The notes: generated by a model not told the origin, from the letters alone. Positions 39,976-51,304 are shown, numbered from the stretch's first letter. The stretch is 64,000 nucleotides of DNA from Nitrospirota bacterium (GCA_021825365.1 JAKAHR010000012.1:27217-91216), one strand, 5' to 3'. Numbers and translations are program-made.

Positions 39976-42534
39976 ATGAAGAAGAAAACCGTTCGAAAGA
40001 ATGTGCCGGACGAGGTCGAACTCGTTGACAATGTCCGGAGCGGCCTCGGCCTCAGAACGCTGTGGCACGACTACGTCGACAACCTCATCTGTGTTCAGGG
40101 GCGGGGGATCCCCGAGGTGGCGACGCCGAACGACCGGTATATGGCGTTTGCCTATACCGTGCGCGACCGGATGATGTACAACGCCGCCCATGCGCTTCAT
40201 GCCTACATGAAAAAGGATTTCAAGACCGTCTGCTACCTTTCCGCCGAATTTCTCATGGGTCCCCATCTCGGGAACAATCTTATCAACCTCGGCATCTATG
40301 ATGGGGTGCGGGATGCGCTTAGGAAGGCCGGGTACGACATAGAGGAGGTTCTCGAACAGGAGGAAGAACCCGGGCTCGGCAACGGAGGACTCGGACGCCT
40401 CGCGGCCTGTTACCTCGAATCAATGGCCAGTCTCGAAATCCCGGCCATAGGCTACGGGATACGGTATGAGTTCGGCATCTTCGATCAGGACCTGCGTGAC
40501 GGCTGGCAGGTCGAACGCACGGACAAATGGCTGAGGTTCGGAAACCCCTGGGAGATAGCCCGGCCTGAAAGCGTCCTCGCCGTCAAATTCGGAGGCCATA
40601 CGGAACCGTACCTGGACAAACAGGGACACTATCGCGTGCGCTGGGTGCCTCACCATATTGTGAGGGGTGTTGCCTATGACACACCGGTGCTCGGCTATAG
40701 GGTCGGCACCTGCAATATCCTCCGGCTCTGGAAGGCGGAGGCGACGGAATCCTTCGACCTGCAGGCCTTCAACCACGGAGACTATTACCGCGCGGTCGAA
40801 GACAAGGTGGTCTCGGAGAATGTGACGAAGGTGCTGTACCCCAACGACGAACAACTCCAGGGCAAGCAGCTGCGGCTGGAACAGCAGTATTTCTTCGTCT
40901 CCTGTTCGATGCAGGACATGATCCGCATCCATCTCCGGAGGGGAAAAGACCTCGGAACGTTTCATGAGACATACGCGGTCCAGCTTAACGACACCCATCC
41001 CTCCATAGCGGTCGCCGAGCTCATGCGCCTCCTTGTCGATGAGCACCGGATGGACTGGGATAGCGCATGGCGCATTACGGTGAATACCTTTGCCTATACC
41101 AACCACACCCTGCTGCCCGAGGCGCTCGAAACCTGGCCCCTTCCGATATTCCGTGAGCTTCTCCCCCGGCATACCGAGATCATCTTCGAGATCAACAGGA
41201 GGTTTCTCGACGAGGTGCGACAGAGATATCCCGGAGATGAAGGGCGGGTGGCCAGACTCTCGCTGATCGACGAAACCGGCGGCCGCTCCGTACGCATGGC
41301 CCATCTCGCCTGCGTCGGCAGCCATGCAGTGAACGGGGTGGCGGCATTGCACACTGAACTACTAAAGAACACGCTCCTCAGGGATTTCCATGAACTCAGC
41401 CCCGGGAAATTCAGCAACAAGACGAACGGCGTCACGCCGCGCCGCTGGATGGTGCTGAGCAATCCGGGGCTGGCACAGCTGATCGGCGACAAGATCGGCA
41501 CCAACTGGATCAGGGATCTCAACGGGTTAAGGAGGCTTGAAGAGTTTGCGGACGACGGGGAGTTCCGCCGGGAGTGGCAGCGCGTGAAACTCGACAACAA
41601 AAAGAGGCTCGCCTCGCGCATCAGGGAGACGACCGGCATCGTTACCGACCCTGACACCCTTTTCGACATACAGGTGAAGCGCTTCCACGAATACAAGCGA
41701 CAGCACCTCAATGTCCTCCACATCATCTCCCTGTATCTGCGCCTCAAGCGCGACCCGGGCATCGATATTACCCCCCGTACATTCATCTTCGGCGGAAAGG
41801 CGGCGCCCGGCTATTTCATGGCAAAACTGATCATCAAGCTGATCACCTCGGTCGCAGAGGTGATCAATGCCGACCCTGATGTGCGCGGCCGGCTGAAGGT
41901 CGTCTTCTTTCCCGACTTCAACGTGAAAAATGCTCAGAAGATATACCCTGCCGCCGACCTGTCTGAGCAGATCTCGACAGCGGGGAAAGAGGCCTCGGGG
42001 ACGGGAAACATGAAGTTCGCCCTCAACGGCGCCCTTACCATAGGCACTCTCGACGGCGCGAATGTCGAGATACGGGAAGAGGTCGGACCGGAAAACTTCT
42101 TTCTCTTCGGGCTCACGGCAGGCCAGGTGCAGGGGGCGAAATCCGGAGGATACAACCCGTCCTCTTTCTACGCCTCAAACCCGCTGCTCAGAGAGGTGAT
42201 CGAGCTTATACGTGGCGGCCACTTTTCACCGGGTGCTCCGGACCTCTTCAGGCCGCTCCTGGACACCCTCACGGGACACGACGACTATATGTTGTTTGCG
42301 GACTTTCAGTCGTATATAGACCGTCAGGCAGAGGTCGGGAAGGCCTACCGCGACAGCGAACGCTGGACGCGGATGTCCATCCTGAACGTTGCGAGGATGG
42401 GAAAATTCTCCTCTGACCGGGCGATAAAAGAATACTGCCGGGATATCTGGAAGGTGGTCCCGATAAAGGTGGACATGTCGGGAAAAGTGGAGTGGGAGTT
42501 AAGGAAAAGGGACGCGAGTGCCCCAACTACCTGA
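39976..42534 (+). CDS. glgP: Glycogen/alpha-glucan phosphorylase
   Basis: An 852-aa GT35 enzyme that releases glucose-1-phosphate from glycogen. The N-terminal CYLSAEFLMG and GLGNGGLGRLAAC, the C-terminal FGGKAAPGYFMAK and the PLP-lysine segment EASGTGNMKFALNGALTIG are intact. The length is normal. A short Lys/Arg-rich N-terminus (MKKKTVRKNV) precedes the catalytic body. The debranching enzyme follows after about 20 bp, so together they can degrade glycogen fully. Confidence 0.97.
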   Translation: MKKKTVRKNVPDEVELVDNVRSGLGLRTLWHDYVDNLICVQGRGIPEVATPNDRYMAFAYTVRDRMMYNAAHALHAYMKKDFKTVCYLSAEFLMGPHLGNNLINLGIYDGVRDALRKAGYDIEEVLEQEEEPGLGNGGLGRLAACYLESMASLEIPAIGYGIRYEFGIFDQDLRDGWQVERTDKWLRFGNPWEIARPESVLAVKFGGHTEPYLDKQGHYRVRWVPHHIVRGVAYDTPVLGYRVGTCNILRLWKAEATESFDLQAFNHGDYYRAVEDKVVSENVTKVLYPNDEQLQGKQLRLEQQYFFVSCSMQDMIRIHLRRGKDLGTFHETYAVQLNDTHPSIAVAELMRLLVDEHRMDWDSAWRITVNTFAYTNHTLLPEALETWPLPIFRELLPRHTEIIFEINRRFLDEVRQRYPGDEGRVARLSLIDETGGRSVRMAHLACVGSHAVNGVAALHTELLKNTLLRDFHELSPGKFSNKTNGVTPRRWMVLSNPGLAQLIGDKIGTNWIRDLNGLRRLEEFADDGEFRREWQRVKLDNKKRLASRIRETTGIVTDPDTLFDIQVKRFHEYKRQHLNVLHIISLYLRLKRDPGIDITPRTFIFGGKAAPGYFMAKLIIKLITSVAEVINADPDVRGRLKVVFFPDFNVKNAQKIYPAADLSEQISTAGKEASGTGNMKFALNGALTIGTLDGANVEIREEVGPENFFLFGLTAGQVQGAKSGGYNPSSFYASNPLLREVIELIRGGHFSPGAPDLFRPLLDTLTGHDDYMLFADFQSYIDRQAEVGKAYRDSERWTRMSILNVARMGKFSSDRAIKEYCRDIWKVVPIKVDMSGKVEWELRKRDASAPTT

Positions 42535-42555
42535 CCTCGGAACCGGGTGCAAGAG

Positions 42556-44634
42556 ATGAAACAATACGCCGTGAGCCCTGGCCGGCGCTTTCCCTTCGGG
42601 GCGACCGCCGACGTCAGGGGGACGAACTTCTCGATATGGTGCCTTCTGGCGACGGGGGCTGAACTGCTGCTGTTCGAGAACAGCCATAGCCGAGCGCCCT
42701 TCCAGACGATTACGCTCGATCCTCTCAAAAACCGCACGTATTACGCGTGGCATGTGTACGTGGAGGAATTGCCGCCCGGGATTCACTATGCATGGAGATT
42801 CGCAGGTCCTGATGATGTGCGCAGATCGGGTCTGCGGTTCGACAGGCAAAAGGCGCTCGTCGACCCCGCCGCGCGGGCTGTCAGCGATCTGCTGTGGGAC
42901 CGGGAACGGGCAAGCAGGCCCGGGGACAACTCCGTTGCCTCGATGCGCGGCATCGTCGTGCCTGCCGATACATACGACTGGGAGGGCGACCGGCCCCTTG
43001 ACCGGCAGCCTGAGCAATCGGTCATCTACGAAATGCACGTAGGCGGGTTTACGCGCCATGCCTCCTCAGGGGTAAAGAATCCAGGCACCTTTTCAGGGGT
43101 GATAGAGAAGATCCCCTATCTTCAGTCACTCGGGGTGACTGACGTCGAGCTGATGCCGGTGATGGCATTCGATGAACAGGATATCCCCGAGGCTGCAAGG
43201 GCCCGGGGCCTGAGGAATTACTGGGGTTACAGCACGCACAGCTTCTTCTCGCCGCACCCGGGTTACTGCATGTCGCCCGAGAAGGGGACGCATCTGCGCG
43301 AGTTTCGCGACATGGTGAAGGCCCTTCACCGGGCAGGCATCGGGGTGATCATGGACGTCGTCCTGAACCACACGGCCGAGGGCGGCTCCGGCGGGCCCAC
43401 GATCAATTTCAAGGGGCTGGGCAACAGGGGCTTTTACCACCTCGATCCGAACGACGGCAGCATCTACCTCGACTATACCGGCTGCGGCAATACCGTCAAC
43501 TGCAATTTCCCGATCGTGACCGCGTTCCTCATCGAGTGTCTCGAATATTGGGTGAGCGAGATGCACGTCGACGGCTTCCGCTTCGACCTTGCGAGCGTTC
43601 TCGTTCGGGGGCATGACGGGAAACCGCTGCATTATGCCCCGATGCCCTGGTATATCGAGCTCTCGGACGTCCTCGGAAATACGAGGCTGATCGCCGAGGC
43701 ATGGGACGCGGGCGGACTCTATCAGGTCGGGGACTTCCCGGGTTTCCGCTGGGCGGAGTGGAACGGCAGGTACCGGGACGTGATCAGGCGCTTCGTCCGG
43801 GGAGACCCCGGCATGATCGGCGAGGTCGCAACGCGGCTTTCGGGAAGCAGCGACCTCTATGAATCAGAGGGCCGCCTGCCCATGAACAGCATCAATTTCA
43901 TCACCTGCCACGACGGCTTCACGCTCCGGGACCTCGTCAGTTACAACGTGAAGCGCAACGATGCGAACGGCGAGGGAAACCGCGACGGCAACGACGACAA
44001 TGGCAGCTGGAACTGCGGGGCGGAGGGAGAGACGGACATGCCCGGAGTACTGAAACTGAGGAGACAACAGGCCAAGAATTTCATGGTGCTCCTTCTCCTG
44101 AGTCAGGGCGTGCCGATGATACTTTCAGGCGACGAGGTACTCAGGACCCAGCAGGGCAACAATAACGGTTATTGTCAGGACAACGAGATCGGCTGGTTCG
44201 ACTGGAGACTGACAGGGGAGAACAGGGATATCCTCGGCTTTGTGACCGGAATGATAGGCTTTCGCAAAAGACACCCCTCCCTCATGAGGAGCCAGTTCCT
44301 GACCGGACGGAAGGGCGGCGGCGGCCTGCCGGACATCGCATGGCACGGTCTGAAGCTCAATGACCCGAACTGGTCCGACCCCGGGGCCCGGGTACTTGCC
44401 TGTACCCTTGGCGCGACGGGCGAGTCTGAAGAGCATCTCCATATCATGCTCAACATGTCCGACAGCCCGGCACGAATGGAACTGCCGGTTATCCCGGGCC
44501 GCAGATGGCATCGTGCAGTCGACACATCCCTGCCCCCGGCCGCAGACATCCTTGCTGCCGCCGATCAGCCGAAGATTGAGGAACATTCCTATACGGTCGC
44601 CCCGCGAAGCGTGGCGGTGCTGGAGGGAAGATGA
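42556..44634 (+). CDS. glgX: Glycogen debranching enzyme (GlgX, isoamylase-type GH13)
   Basis: A 692-aa enzyme that cleaves alpha-1,6 branches left by GlgP. An N-terminal CBM48 (FSIWCLLATGAELLLF) is followed by the GH13 barrel: nucleophile Asp in GFRFDLASV, acid Glu in LIAEAWDAGG and transition-state Asp in TCHDGFTL. ATG 42556 is preferred; GTG 42547 adds three residues and neither has a strong ribosome binding site. Sits between glgP and the aldolase gene in the + strand block. Confidence 0.94.
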   Translation: MKQYAVSPGRRFPFGATADVRGTNFSIWCLLATGAELLLFENSHSRAPFQTITLDPLKNRTYYAWHVYVEELPPGIHYAWRFAGPDDVRRSGLRFDRQKALVDPAARAVSDLLWDRERASRPGDNSVASMRGIVVPADTYDWEGDRPLDRQPEQSVIYEMHVGGFTRHASSGVKNPGTFSGVIEKIPYLQSLGVTDVELMPVMAFDEQDIPEAARARGLRNYWGYSTHSFFSPHPGYCMSPEKGTHLREFRDMVKALHRAGIGVIMDVVLNHTAEGGSGGPTINFKGLGNRGFYHLDPNDGSIYLDYTGCGNTVNCNFPIVTAFLIECLEYWVSEMHVDGFRFDLASVLVRGHDGKPLHYAPMPWYIELSDVLGNTRLIAEAWDAGGLYQVGDFPGFRWAEWNGRYRDVIRRFVRGDPGMIGEVATRLSGSSDLYESEGRLPMNSINFITCHDGFTLRDLVSYNVKRNDANGEGNRDGNDDNGSWNCGAEGETDMPGVLKLRRQQAKNFMVLLLLSQGVPMILSGDEVLRTQQGNNNGYCQDNEIGWFDWRLTGENRDILGFVTGMIGFRKRHPSLMRSQFLTGRKGGGGLPDIAWHGLKLNDPNWSDPGARVLACTLGATGESEEHLHIMLNMSDSPARMELPVIPGRRWHRAVDTSLPPAADILAAADQPKIEEHSYTVAPRSVAVLEGR

Positions 44635-44667
44635 GGCCGGAGAAGAACATCCGGGGAAGGAGCGCTC

Positions 44668-45738
44668 ATGATTGAGAAGATCAGAGGGATGTTGGGAAAT
44701 GAGTCGCAAAGTCTGCTGGAGCATACGTGCAGGACGATTCCGAAGGACCAGATCCATACGCCCGGACCTGATTTCATCGATCGCCTGTGGGCGGGTTCGG
44801 ACCGGAAGATCACCGTACTCCGGAATCTGCAGGCCCTTTATGCCGCAGGACGTTTGTCCGACACGGGATATCTTTCCATACTCCCGGTCGATCAGGGGAT
44901 AGAGCATTCCGCAGGCGCTTCCTTCGCGCCGAACCCCGCATATTTCGATCCTGAGCAGATCGTCCGCCTGGCGATTGAGGGGGGATGCAATGGCGTAGCT
45001 TCCACGTTCGGCGTCCTCGGGGCGGTCGCCCGCAGGTACGCGCACAAGATCCCCTTCATCGTTAAGATCAACCACAATGAGTTTCTCACCTATCCCAACA
45101 AGTTCGACCAGATCATGTTTGGCACGCTGAAGGATGCGGCGGAGATGGGGGCCGCAGCCGTAGGAGCCACGATATACTTCGGCTCTGCGGAGTCGGGCCG
45201 TCAGATTATCGAAGTCGCCGCAGCCTTCGATGCGGCGCACCAGCTGGGCATGGCGACGATACTCTGGTGCTATCTGCGAAACAACGCCTTCAAGAGCGGC
45301 GGAATCGACTATCACGCCTCGGCCGACCTGACCGGCCAGGCAAACCATCTCGGGGTGACCATCAAGGCGGATATCATCAAGCAGAAACTGCCGGAGAACA
45401 ACGGCGGATTCAAGGCCCTGAACACGAAGGAAAATCCCTACGGCAAGACGGACGAACGCGTCTACTCCGGGCTTTCCTCCGATCATCCCGTCGACCTCGT
45501 CCGTTACCAGGTAGCGAACTGTTTTAAGGGGCGGGTAAGCCTCATCAACTCCGGAGGCGCCTCTGCAGGAAAGGACGACCTGGCGCAGGCTGTGCGCACC
45601 GCCGTTATCAACAAGCGCGGCGGAGGGGCAGGACTCATATCGGGGAGGAAGGCCTTCCAGAGGCCGATGAAGGAGGGCATAGAACTGCTCAACGCGATCC
45701 AGGATGTTTATCGGTGCCGTGAGGTCACGGTTGCGTGA
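44668..45738 (+). CDS. fbaB: Class I fructose-bisphosphate aldolase (DhnA/FbaB type)
   Basis: A 356-aa Schiff-base aldolase that splits fructose-1,6-bisphosphate. Conserved parts are [31 protein letters not shown], the Lys-containing [18 protein letters not shown] (Schiff-base region) and LINSGGAS. The size and wording match the bacterial class I DhnA group, which is unrelated to class II metal aldolases. The start follows GGAAGGAGCGCTC. It lies between glgX and pta. Confidence 0.94.
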   Translation: MIEKIRGMLGNESQSLLEHTCRTIPKDQIHTPGPDFIDRLWAGSDRKITVLRNLQALYAAGRLSDTGYLSILPVDQGIEHSAGASFAPNPAYFDPEQIVRLAIEGGCNGVASTFGVLGAVARRYAHKIPFIVKINHNEFLTYPNKFDQIMFGTLKDAAEMGAAAVGATIYFGSAESGRQIIEVAAAFDAAHQLGMATILWCYLRNNAFKSGGIDYHASADLTGQANHLGVTIKADIIKQKLPENNGGFKALNTKENPYGKTDERVYSGLSSDHPVDLVRYQVANCFKGRVSLINSGGASAGKDDLAQAVRTAVINKRGGGAGLISGRKAFQRPMKEGIELLNAIQDVYRCREVTVA

Positions 45739-45795
45739 GGCGGTCGGCTTGGGATATGATTCCCTAGACTGTTTTCGATAGGGGGAAGACCACAT

Positions 45796-47895
45796 ATGCC
45801 GCAGGGACTCTACATAATGAGCGAAGAGCCGCAGGCCGGAAAATCCGCGGTGATGCTCGGTCTGATGGAACTTCTCTCAAGAAGCGGAATGAGGGTCGGT
45901 TTTTTCAAGCCGCTCGTCAGGTCGGGCCAAAGACGCGACCGGGCGATCGAACTTGCCGCGCGCCGTTATGACCTCACCCTTTCATACGAGAAGATGTTCG
46001 GATGCACGGTCGAGGAGGCCGGCTCCCTGATCACCAATGACCGGTACGACGAACTGCTTGCCTTGATCCTCGACAAGTACAAGGCGCTTGAGGACGCATG
46101 TGATTTTATCCTTTGCATGGGTTCCGATTTTACCGGAGCGGCCCCCTTCCCCGCTGAATTCGACTTCAATATGGACGTGGCCAACAACCTCGGCTGCCTT
46201 ATCATACCGGTGGCAAAGGGTTGCGGAAGAACGGCCCAGGGTGTCGCGGGAACGGTAAACACCTTCCTTGAGTCGCTCGAAAAGCGGCATTGCGATATCC
46301 TCTCGATCATCGTCAACCGGGTCGCGCCCGACCAGGTGCGGGAATTGTCGGAAAGACTGCCCGTGATCACCCGTGATACGCCTTTTTTCATCGTGCCTGA
46401 GATCGAAACCCTCGGCAGGCCGACGGTCGGTGAAATTGCGGCGGCCCTGAATGCCGTGCCGGTCATCGACGGCACGGAGAACCTTCATCATGAGGTCGCG
46501 CACTTTACGGTCGCGGCGATGGAACTGCCCCATTTCCTCGATTACCTGAAGGAAGGAAGCCTCATCATCACCCCCGGCGACCGCTCGGACATCATTCTCG
46601 GGACCCTGCTCGCGGACGCCTCGGGAACCTATCCCCACATCGCGGGACTCCTGCTGACGGGAAACCTGATGCCGGCGCCGCAGGTCAAAAGGCTTATCGA
46701 AGGGCTGAATAAGTCGTCGGTCCCGGTCTTGAGCGTCGAAACCGATACGTTTACCACCGCAATGCGGGCGAACTCGGTGGAGAGCAGGATCACTCCCGGC
46801 GACACGCGCAAGATCGCGGCAGCGCTGGGCGTCATGGAGGCGAATATCGACTTCCCCGGGTTGGGGAAGCGCCTTTCGGTGACCCACTCGTCCCGTGTCA
46901 CGCCCCTCATGTTCGAATACAAGCTTATCCATCAGGCGAGAACCGACCGAAGGCACATCGTGCTGCCGGAAGGGACGGAAGAGCGCATCCTGCGCGCAGC
47001 CGAAATCCTGCTGCTCAGGGATGTCTCCGACATTACACTCCTCGGGAACAGTGACGAAATCCGGCAGAAGATCAGGGCGCTCGGCCTATCTATCGAAAAG
47101 GCGAACATTGTCGATCCCGCCGTCTCGGAGATGCGTGAGACCTTTGCGAATACCTATTATGAATTACGCAAACACAAGGGCATTTCCCCTCAGATGGCCC
47201 ACGACGCCATGTCAGACGTGAGTTACTTCGGTACGATGATGGTGTATCACGGCCATGTGGATGGTATGGTCTCGGGCGCGGTGCATACGACACAGCACAC
47301 GATCCGGCCTGCCCTGGAGGTCATCAAGACAAGGCCGGGATGTTCAATCGTATCCAGCGTCTTTTTTATGTGCCTGGAAGACCATGTGGCCGTCTTCGGC
47401 GACTGCGCGGTCAACCCGGACCCCTCTGCGCAACAGCTTGCCGACATCGCCATAAGCTCGGCAGATACAGCGCGGGCGTTCGGGATACAGCCTCTTGTCG
47501 CGCTGCTGTCCTACTCCACAGGAGAATCCGGGAAGGGCGAAGACGTGGACAAGGTGAAGGAAGCGACCCGGATCGCGCGGGAGCTTCGTCCTGATCTGAA
47601 GATCGAGGGGCCGATCCAGTACGATGCGGCGGTCGACGAGGGCGTTGCCCGCTCGAAGATGCCGGGCAGCGAGGTCGCAGGCCACGCCACGGTGTTTGTC
47701 TTCCCTGACCTCAACGCAGGCAACAACACCTACAAGGCTGTGCAGCGTTCGGCTGACGCGGTGGCGATCGGCCCGGTGATGCAGGGACTGAAAAAGCCGG
47801 TGAATGACCTCAGCCGCGGCGCGACGGTCACGGACATTGTCAATACCGTCGCCATCACCGCGATCCAGGCCCAGTCGGCGAAGGCTGAAGAGTGA
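45796..47895 (+). CDS. pta: Phosphate acetyltransferase
   Basis: A 699-aa long-type Pta that makes acetyl phosphate from acetyl-CoA. It has an N-terminal P-loop/BioD-like domain (EEPQAGKSAV near residue 15), a DRTGG middle domain (about residues 215-320) and a C-terminal PTA_PTB domain (LPEGTEERILRAAE, SYSTGESGKGEDVD, FPDLNAGNNTYKAVQR). The N-terminal parts are known to make the enzyme allosteric in enterics. It overlaps ackA by 4 bp, the classic pta-ackA pair, here in reversed order. Confidence 0.96.
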   Translation: MPQGLYIMSEEPQAGKSAVMLGLMELLSRSGMRVGFFKPLVRSGQRRDRAIELAARRYDLTLSYEKMFGCTVEEAGSLITNDRYDELLALILDKYKALEDACDFILCMGSDFTGAAPFPAEFDFNMDVANNLGCLIIPVAKGCGRTAQGVAGTVNTFLESLEKRHCDILSIIVNRVAPDQVRELSERLPVITRDTPFFIVPEIETLGRPTVGEIAAALNAVPVIDGTENLHHEVAHFTVAAMELPHFLDYLKEGSLIITPGDRSDIILGTLLADASGTYPHIAGLLLTGNLMPAPQVKRLIEGLNKSSVPVLSVETDTFTTAMRANSVESRITPGDTRKIAAALGVMEANIDFPGLGKRLSVTHSSRVTPLMFEYKLIHQARTDRRHIVLPEGTEERILRAAEILLLRDVSDITLLGNSDEIRQKIRALGLSIEKANIVDPAVSEMRETFANTYYELRKHKGISPQMAHDAMSDVSYFGTMMVYHGHVDGMVSGAVHTTQHTIRPALEVIKTRPGCSIVSSVFFMCLEDHVAVFGDCAVNPDPSAQQLADIAISSADTARAFGIQPLVALLSYSTGESGKGEDVDKVKEATRIARELRPDLKIEGPIQYDAAVDEGVARSKMPGSEVAGHATVFVFPDLNAGNNTYKAVQRSADAVAIGPVMQGLKKPVNDLSRGATVTDIVNTVAITAIQAQSAKAEE

Positions 47896-49163
47896 AGATC
47901 CTCGTCCTCAACTCCGGGAGCTCCTCGATCAAGTACCGGTTGTTCGACGCCCGGGACTATACCGTGCTGGCGATGGGACTGCTTGAACGGATCGCGGAAC
48001 CCGGCAGCAGACTCACGCATCACTGGCGCGGGCCGTCAGGGACATTGCAGGAGACAGTCTATGACCGCCAGGTTCTAAACCACCGGGAGGGCCTCATGCT
48101 CGTGGATACCGTGATCGGCGAGTCGGGCATACTCGGGAGCTGCGCCGAGCTCTTCGGCATCGGCCACCGCGTCGTCCATGGAGGAGAGGCGTTTCACGGG
48201 CCGACGTTGATCGATAACGCGGTAATCGGTGCGATCCGCGACCTTGCCCCTCTGGCGCCTCTCCACAACCCTCCAAACCTCATGGGGATAGAGGCCGCGA
48301 TCGAACATATGCCCGGCGTGCCGCAGGTGGCGGTCTTTGACACCTCGTTTCACCAGACGCTGCCGCAACAGGCGTTCCTGTACGCCCTGCCTTACGAGAT
48401 GTATACGAAGCACTATGTCCGGAGGTACGGATTTCACGGGACCTCGCATCAGTATGTGGCCGGCGTGGCGGCCGTTCACCTCGGACGGAAGCCGGAAGAT
48501 CTGAACATCATCACCCTTCACCTGGGAAACGGGGCGAGTGCAGCCGCCCTGCAAGGCGGCAGGAGCATGGACACCTCCATGGGCATGACCCCGCTTGAGG
48601 GCCTCGTGATGGGGACCCGTTGCGGGGACCTCGACCCGGCGGTCCAATTTTATCTTGCCAGGACGACCGGAAAGACCAATGACGACCTGGAGTCTCTGCT
48701 GAACCACGAAAGCGGCCTCTTGGGCATATGCGGGGCCAACGACATGCGGGAGATCAGGAGGCGTGCGGAGGAAGGGGACCTGAAGGCGCGGCTGGCGATA
48801 GACATTTTCTGCTACCGGATCAAGAAATATATCGGAGCCTATTATGCGGTCCTGGGAAGGGTCGATGCGATAGTCTTCACCGGAGGGATCGGGGAGAACT
48901 GTCCGTATATACGCAAAGGCTCCTGCGACGGCCTTGAACGTCTTGGCATCATGATTGATGACGACCGGAACCAGTCATCCGGTGAAGGCACATATGAGAT
49001 CCAGCCTCCGGAAGGGCCGGTGAGAGTCATGGTCATTCCCACGAACGAGGAACTGGCGATAGCGAGGCAGACGGTGCAAAAGATTGGAGCTGCTGGTGCA
49101 ACAACAAAGAGTGACGGCGATGAGCGGATATCAGGACAGGGGGTGAAGCCATGCAGAAGGTAG
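47892..49163 (+). CDS. ackA: Acetate kinase
   Basis: A 423-aa ASKHA-fold kinase that forms ATP and acetate from acetyl phosphate. Landmarks are [12 protein letters not shown] at the N-terminus, [27 protein letters not shown] (active-site Arg/His) and FTGGIGEN. The start is a GTG overlapping the pta stop. The C-terminus is about 20 residues longer than usual and charged, and it overlaps the gpmA start by 13 bp. The overlap is read in a different frame, so the tail is probably non-essential. Confidence 0.96.
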   Translation: MKILVLNSGSSSIKYRLFDARDYTVLAMGLLERIAEPGSRLTHHWRGPSGTLQETVYDRQVLNHREGLMLVDTVIGESGILGSCAELFGIGHRVVHGGEAFHGPTLIDNAVIGAIRDLAPLAPLHNPPNLMGIEAAIEHMPGVPQVAVFDTSFHQTLPQQAFLYALPYEMYTKHYVRRYGFHGTSHQYVAGVAAVHLGRKPEDLNIITLHLGNGASAAALQGGRSMDTSMGMTPLEGLVMGTRCGDLDPAVQFYLARTTGKTNDDLESLLNHESGLLGICGANDMREIRRRAEEGDLKARLAIDIFCYRIKKYIGAYYAVLGRVDAIVFTGGIGENCPYIRKGSCDGLERLGIMIDDDRNQSSGEGTYEIQPPEGPVRVMVIPTNEELAIARQTVQKIGAAGATTKSDGDERISGQGVKPCRR

Positions 49164-49900
49164 TCCTGTTGAGGCACGGGGAAAGCGTATGGAACAAAGA
49201 AAACCTGTTTACCGGCTGGACGGACGTCGACCTGTCGGAAAAGGGAGTGCAGGAGGCGAAGGAAGCGGGCCGCGTGCTGAAGGATCAGGGCCTTACCTTC
49301 GACCTCGCCTTCACCTCGGTCCTGAAGCGGGCGATCCGCACCCTCTGGATCACCCTCGACGAAATGGACCTCCTGTGGATCCCGGTCGTCCGCGACTGGC
49401 GGCTCAACGAGCGTCATTACGGTGCGCTGCAGGGGCTCAACAAGTCCGAGACCGCCGCGAAATACGGAGAACAGCAGGTGAAGGTATGGAGGCGCAGCTA
49501 TGATGTAAGGCCGCCCGCGCTCGAAGAGGGAGACCCCCGGAATCCGGCAAAGGACGTGCGTTATGCAGATCTGCACAGGGAAGAGATACCCCTGGCAGAG
49601 TGTCTGAAGGACACGGTGGACCGCTTCCTCCCCTGCTGGCGCGATGCGATCTCGCCCGCCGTACGCTCCGGCAAAAGGGTGCTGATCGCGGCCCACGGCA
49701 ACAGCCTCCGCGCCCTCGTAAAATATCTTGACGGGATTTCCGACGATGCGATAAACGACCTGAACATCCCCACCGGGATGCCGCTTGTCTATGAGCTGGA
49801 CGATGCGCTCAGGCCTCTTCGCCATTACTATCTGGGAGACCCGGAGAAGGTCAGGGAGGCGATGGAGGCCGTTGCAGGCCAGGGCAAGGCGAAGAAATGA
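49151..49900 (+). CDS. gpmA: 2,3-bisphosphoglycerate-dependent phosphoglycerate mutase
   Basis: A 249-aa histidine-phosphatase-superfamily enzyme that interconverts 3- and 2-phosphoglycerate. The phospho-His motif is [10 protein letters not shown] (His9), then [22 protein letters not shown] and the second His in AAHGNSLR. The length is right for dPGM. The ATG follows GGGGGTGAAGCC inside the end of ackA, so the two are coupled. It links the upper and lower glycolytic genes of the cluster. Confidence 0.96.
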   Translation: MQKVVLLRHGESVWNKENLFTGWTDVDLSEKGVQEAKEAGRVLKDQGLTFDLAFTSVLKRAIRTLWITLDEMDLLWIPVVRDWRLNERHYGALQGLNKSETAAKYGEQQVKVWRRSYDVRPPALEEGDPRNPAKDVRYADLHREEIPLAECLKDTVDRFLPCWRDAISPAVRSGKRVLIAAHGNSLRALVKYLDGISDDAINDLNIPTGMPLVYELDDALRPLRHYYLGDPEKVREAMEAVAGQGKAKK

Positions 49901-49911
49901 AGGAGGCTGCT

Positions 49912-51198
49912 ATGGAAAAGGATAATCCCGACTTCACCATATCGGGGCTTGGCGATTGCAGCATCCCCTCGCCGGTGACGGACGTCCCTTTTATCGGGGA
50001 CGACGAGCACGTCCTGTATCAATCCGATCTGAAAAAGATCAGGGATTTCCTCGATGCGGGCAAGGAGCCTCCGCGCATGGAGCTTGCCGGACCGAGGGCA
50101 AAGATCTTCTTCGAGCCCTCTGAACTCAGATGCGGCATCGTGACCTGCGGCGGCATCTGTCCCGGCATCAACGACGTGATACGCTCTGTCGTCCTGTGCC
50201 TCCGCTACCATTACGGCGTGGAGCGGGTCTTCGGGTTCCGCTTCGGATTTGAGGGCCTCGTCCCACGATACGGCCACGAGCCTCTTGCGCTCACCCCTGA
50301 TTCGGTGAAGGGCATTCATCAGATCGGCGGATCGATCCTGGCGTCATCGCGCGGCTCGCAGGACGTCGGGGAGATGGTCGATACACTCGACAGGATGAAG
50401 ATAGGCATCCTCATCACCATCGGGGGCGACGGCACCCTTCGCGGCGCCTGCGCGATCGCAGACGAGGTGAAGAGGCGCGGCCTCAGAATCGCCGTGATCG
50501 GCATTCCCAAAACCATAGACAATGATATCTCCTACGTTTATGAGACCTTCGGCTTCGAAACCGCGGTGACCGAGACGCGGACGTCCCTCTATTCCGCGCA
50601 TGTCGAGGCCACGGGCGCCCGGAATGGAGTCGGCCTGGTGAAACTGATGGGACGTCATTCCGGCTTTATCGCCGCATACGCGACGCTTGCAAACAGCGAG
50701 GTTAATTTTTGCCTGATCCCTGAAGTGCCTTTTACTCTTGCCGGCTTTCTGGAAGTACTGGAGGAAAGAATCTCCAGGAAAGGTCATGCCCTTGTGGTTG
50801 TCGCCGAGGGAGCGGGACAGGAGCTGATGGAGGAGACACACGCCCGTGATGCCTCCGGCAATGTCCGGCTCGGCGATGTCGGCATTTTTCTCAGGGACCG
50901 GATCAGGGAGCACTTTCGGGAGAGAGGGACCGAGATGAACCTGAAGTATATCGATCCCAGCTACACCATCAGGAGCATGCCGGCAAGCGCGAGGGACTCC
51001 GCCTTCTGCCTTCTCCTGGGCCAGTACGCGGTACATGCCGGAATGACCGGGCGGACCGGCATGATAGTGGGTGTCTGGCGGGGCGAATTCATCCATCTCC
51101 CGATTCTTACCGCTGTCTCGCGCCGCAAACAGGTCAGGCCCGGTGGGTGGCTTTGGGCTGCAGTGCTTTCATCCACCGGCCAGCCGGCGAAGATGTGA
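49912..51198 (+). CDS. pfkA: 6-phosphofructokinase (TP0108/trypanosomal-type, probably ATP-dependent)
   Basis: A 428-aa phosphofructokinase with GGDGTLRGA, IPKTIDNDI, MGRHSGFIA and GIVTCGGICPGIN. The Gly after GGD is the ATP-type residue, while the Lys in PKTIDND is shared with PPi enzymes. That pair (GGDG with PKTIDND) is the one in Treponema TP0108 and trypanosome PFKs, which use ATP; phosphoryl donor is therefore an inference. The ATG at 49912 (AAGGAGGCTGCT) is chosen over ATG 49897. Confidence 0.92.
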   Translation: MEKDNPDFTISGLGDCSIPSPVTDVPFIGDDEHVLYQSDLKKIRDFLDAGKEPPRMELAGPRAKIFFEPSELRCGIVTCGGICPGINDVIRSVVLCLRYHYGVERVFGFRFGFEGLVPRYGHEPLALTPDSVKGIHQIGGSILASSRGSQDVGEMVDTLDRMKIGILITIGGDGTLRGACAIADEVKRRGLRIAVIGIPKTIDNDISYVYETFGFETAVTETRTSLYSAHVEATGARNGVGLVKLMGRHSGFIAAYATLANSEVNFCLIPEVPFTLAGFLEVLEERISRKGHALVVVAEGAGQELMEETHARDASGNVRLGDVGIFLRDRIREHFRERGTEMNLKYIDPSYTIRSMPASARDSAFCLLLGQYAVHAGMTGRTGMIVGVWRGEFIHLPILTAVSRRKQVRPGGWLWAAVLSSTGQPAKM

Positions 51199-51304
51199 TA
51201 ACCATGATGTTGAACGAGGGAGGGGCGGCCGTGCGTAAAAAGCCCTCTCGTCAGGATTTTCATGCACCTGCACGGGTTATGCCGGAAGAAAAAAGGAGGG
51301 ACTG

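Noticed and set aside
44125..45795. A 556-codon frame opposite the aldolase and glgX genes
   Set aside because: Both genes it overlaps are clearly real on the + strand; no motif is seen in the antisense frame.
49912..51198. PPi-dependent phosphofructokinase
   Set aside because: The residue after GGD is Gly, the ATP type; the PPi enzymes have Asp there. The donor still needs an assay.
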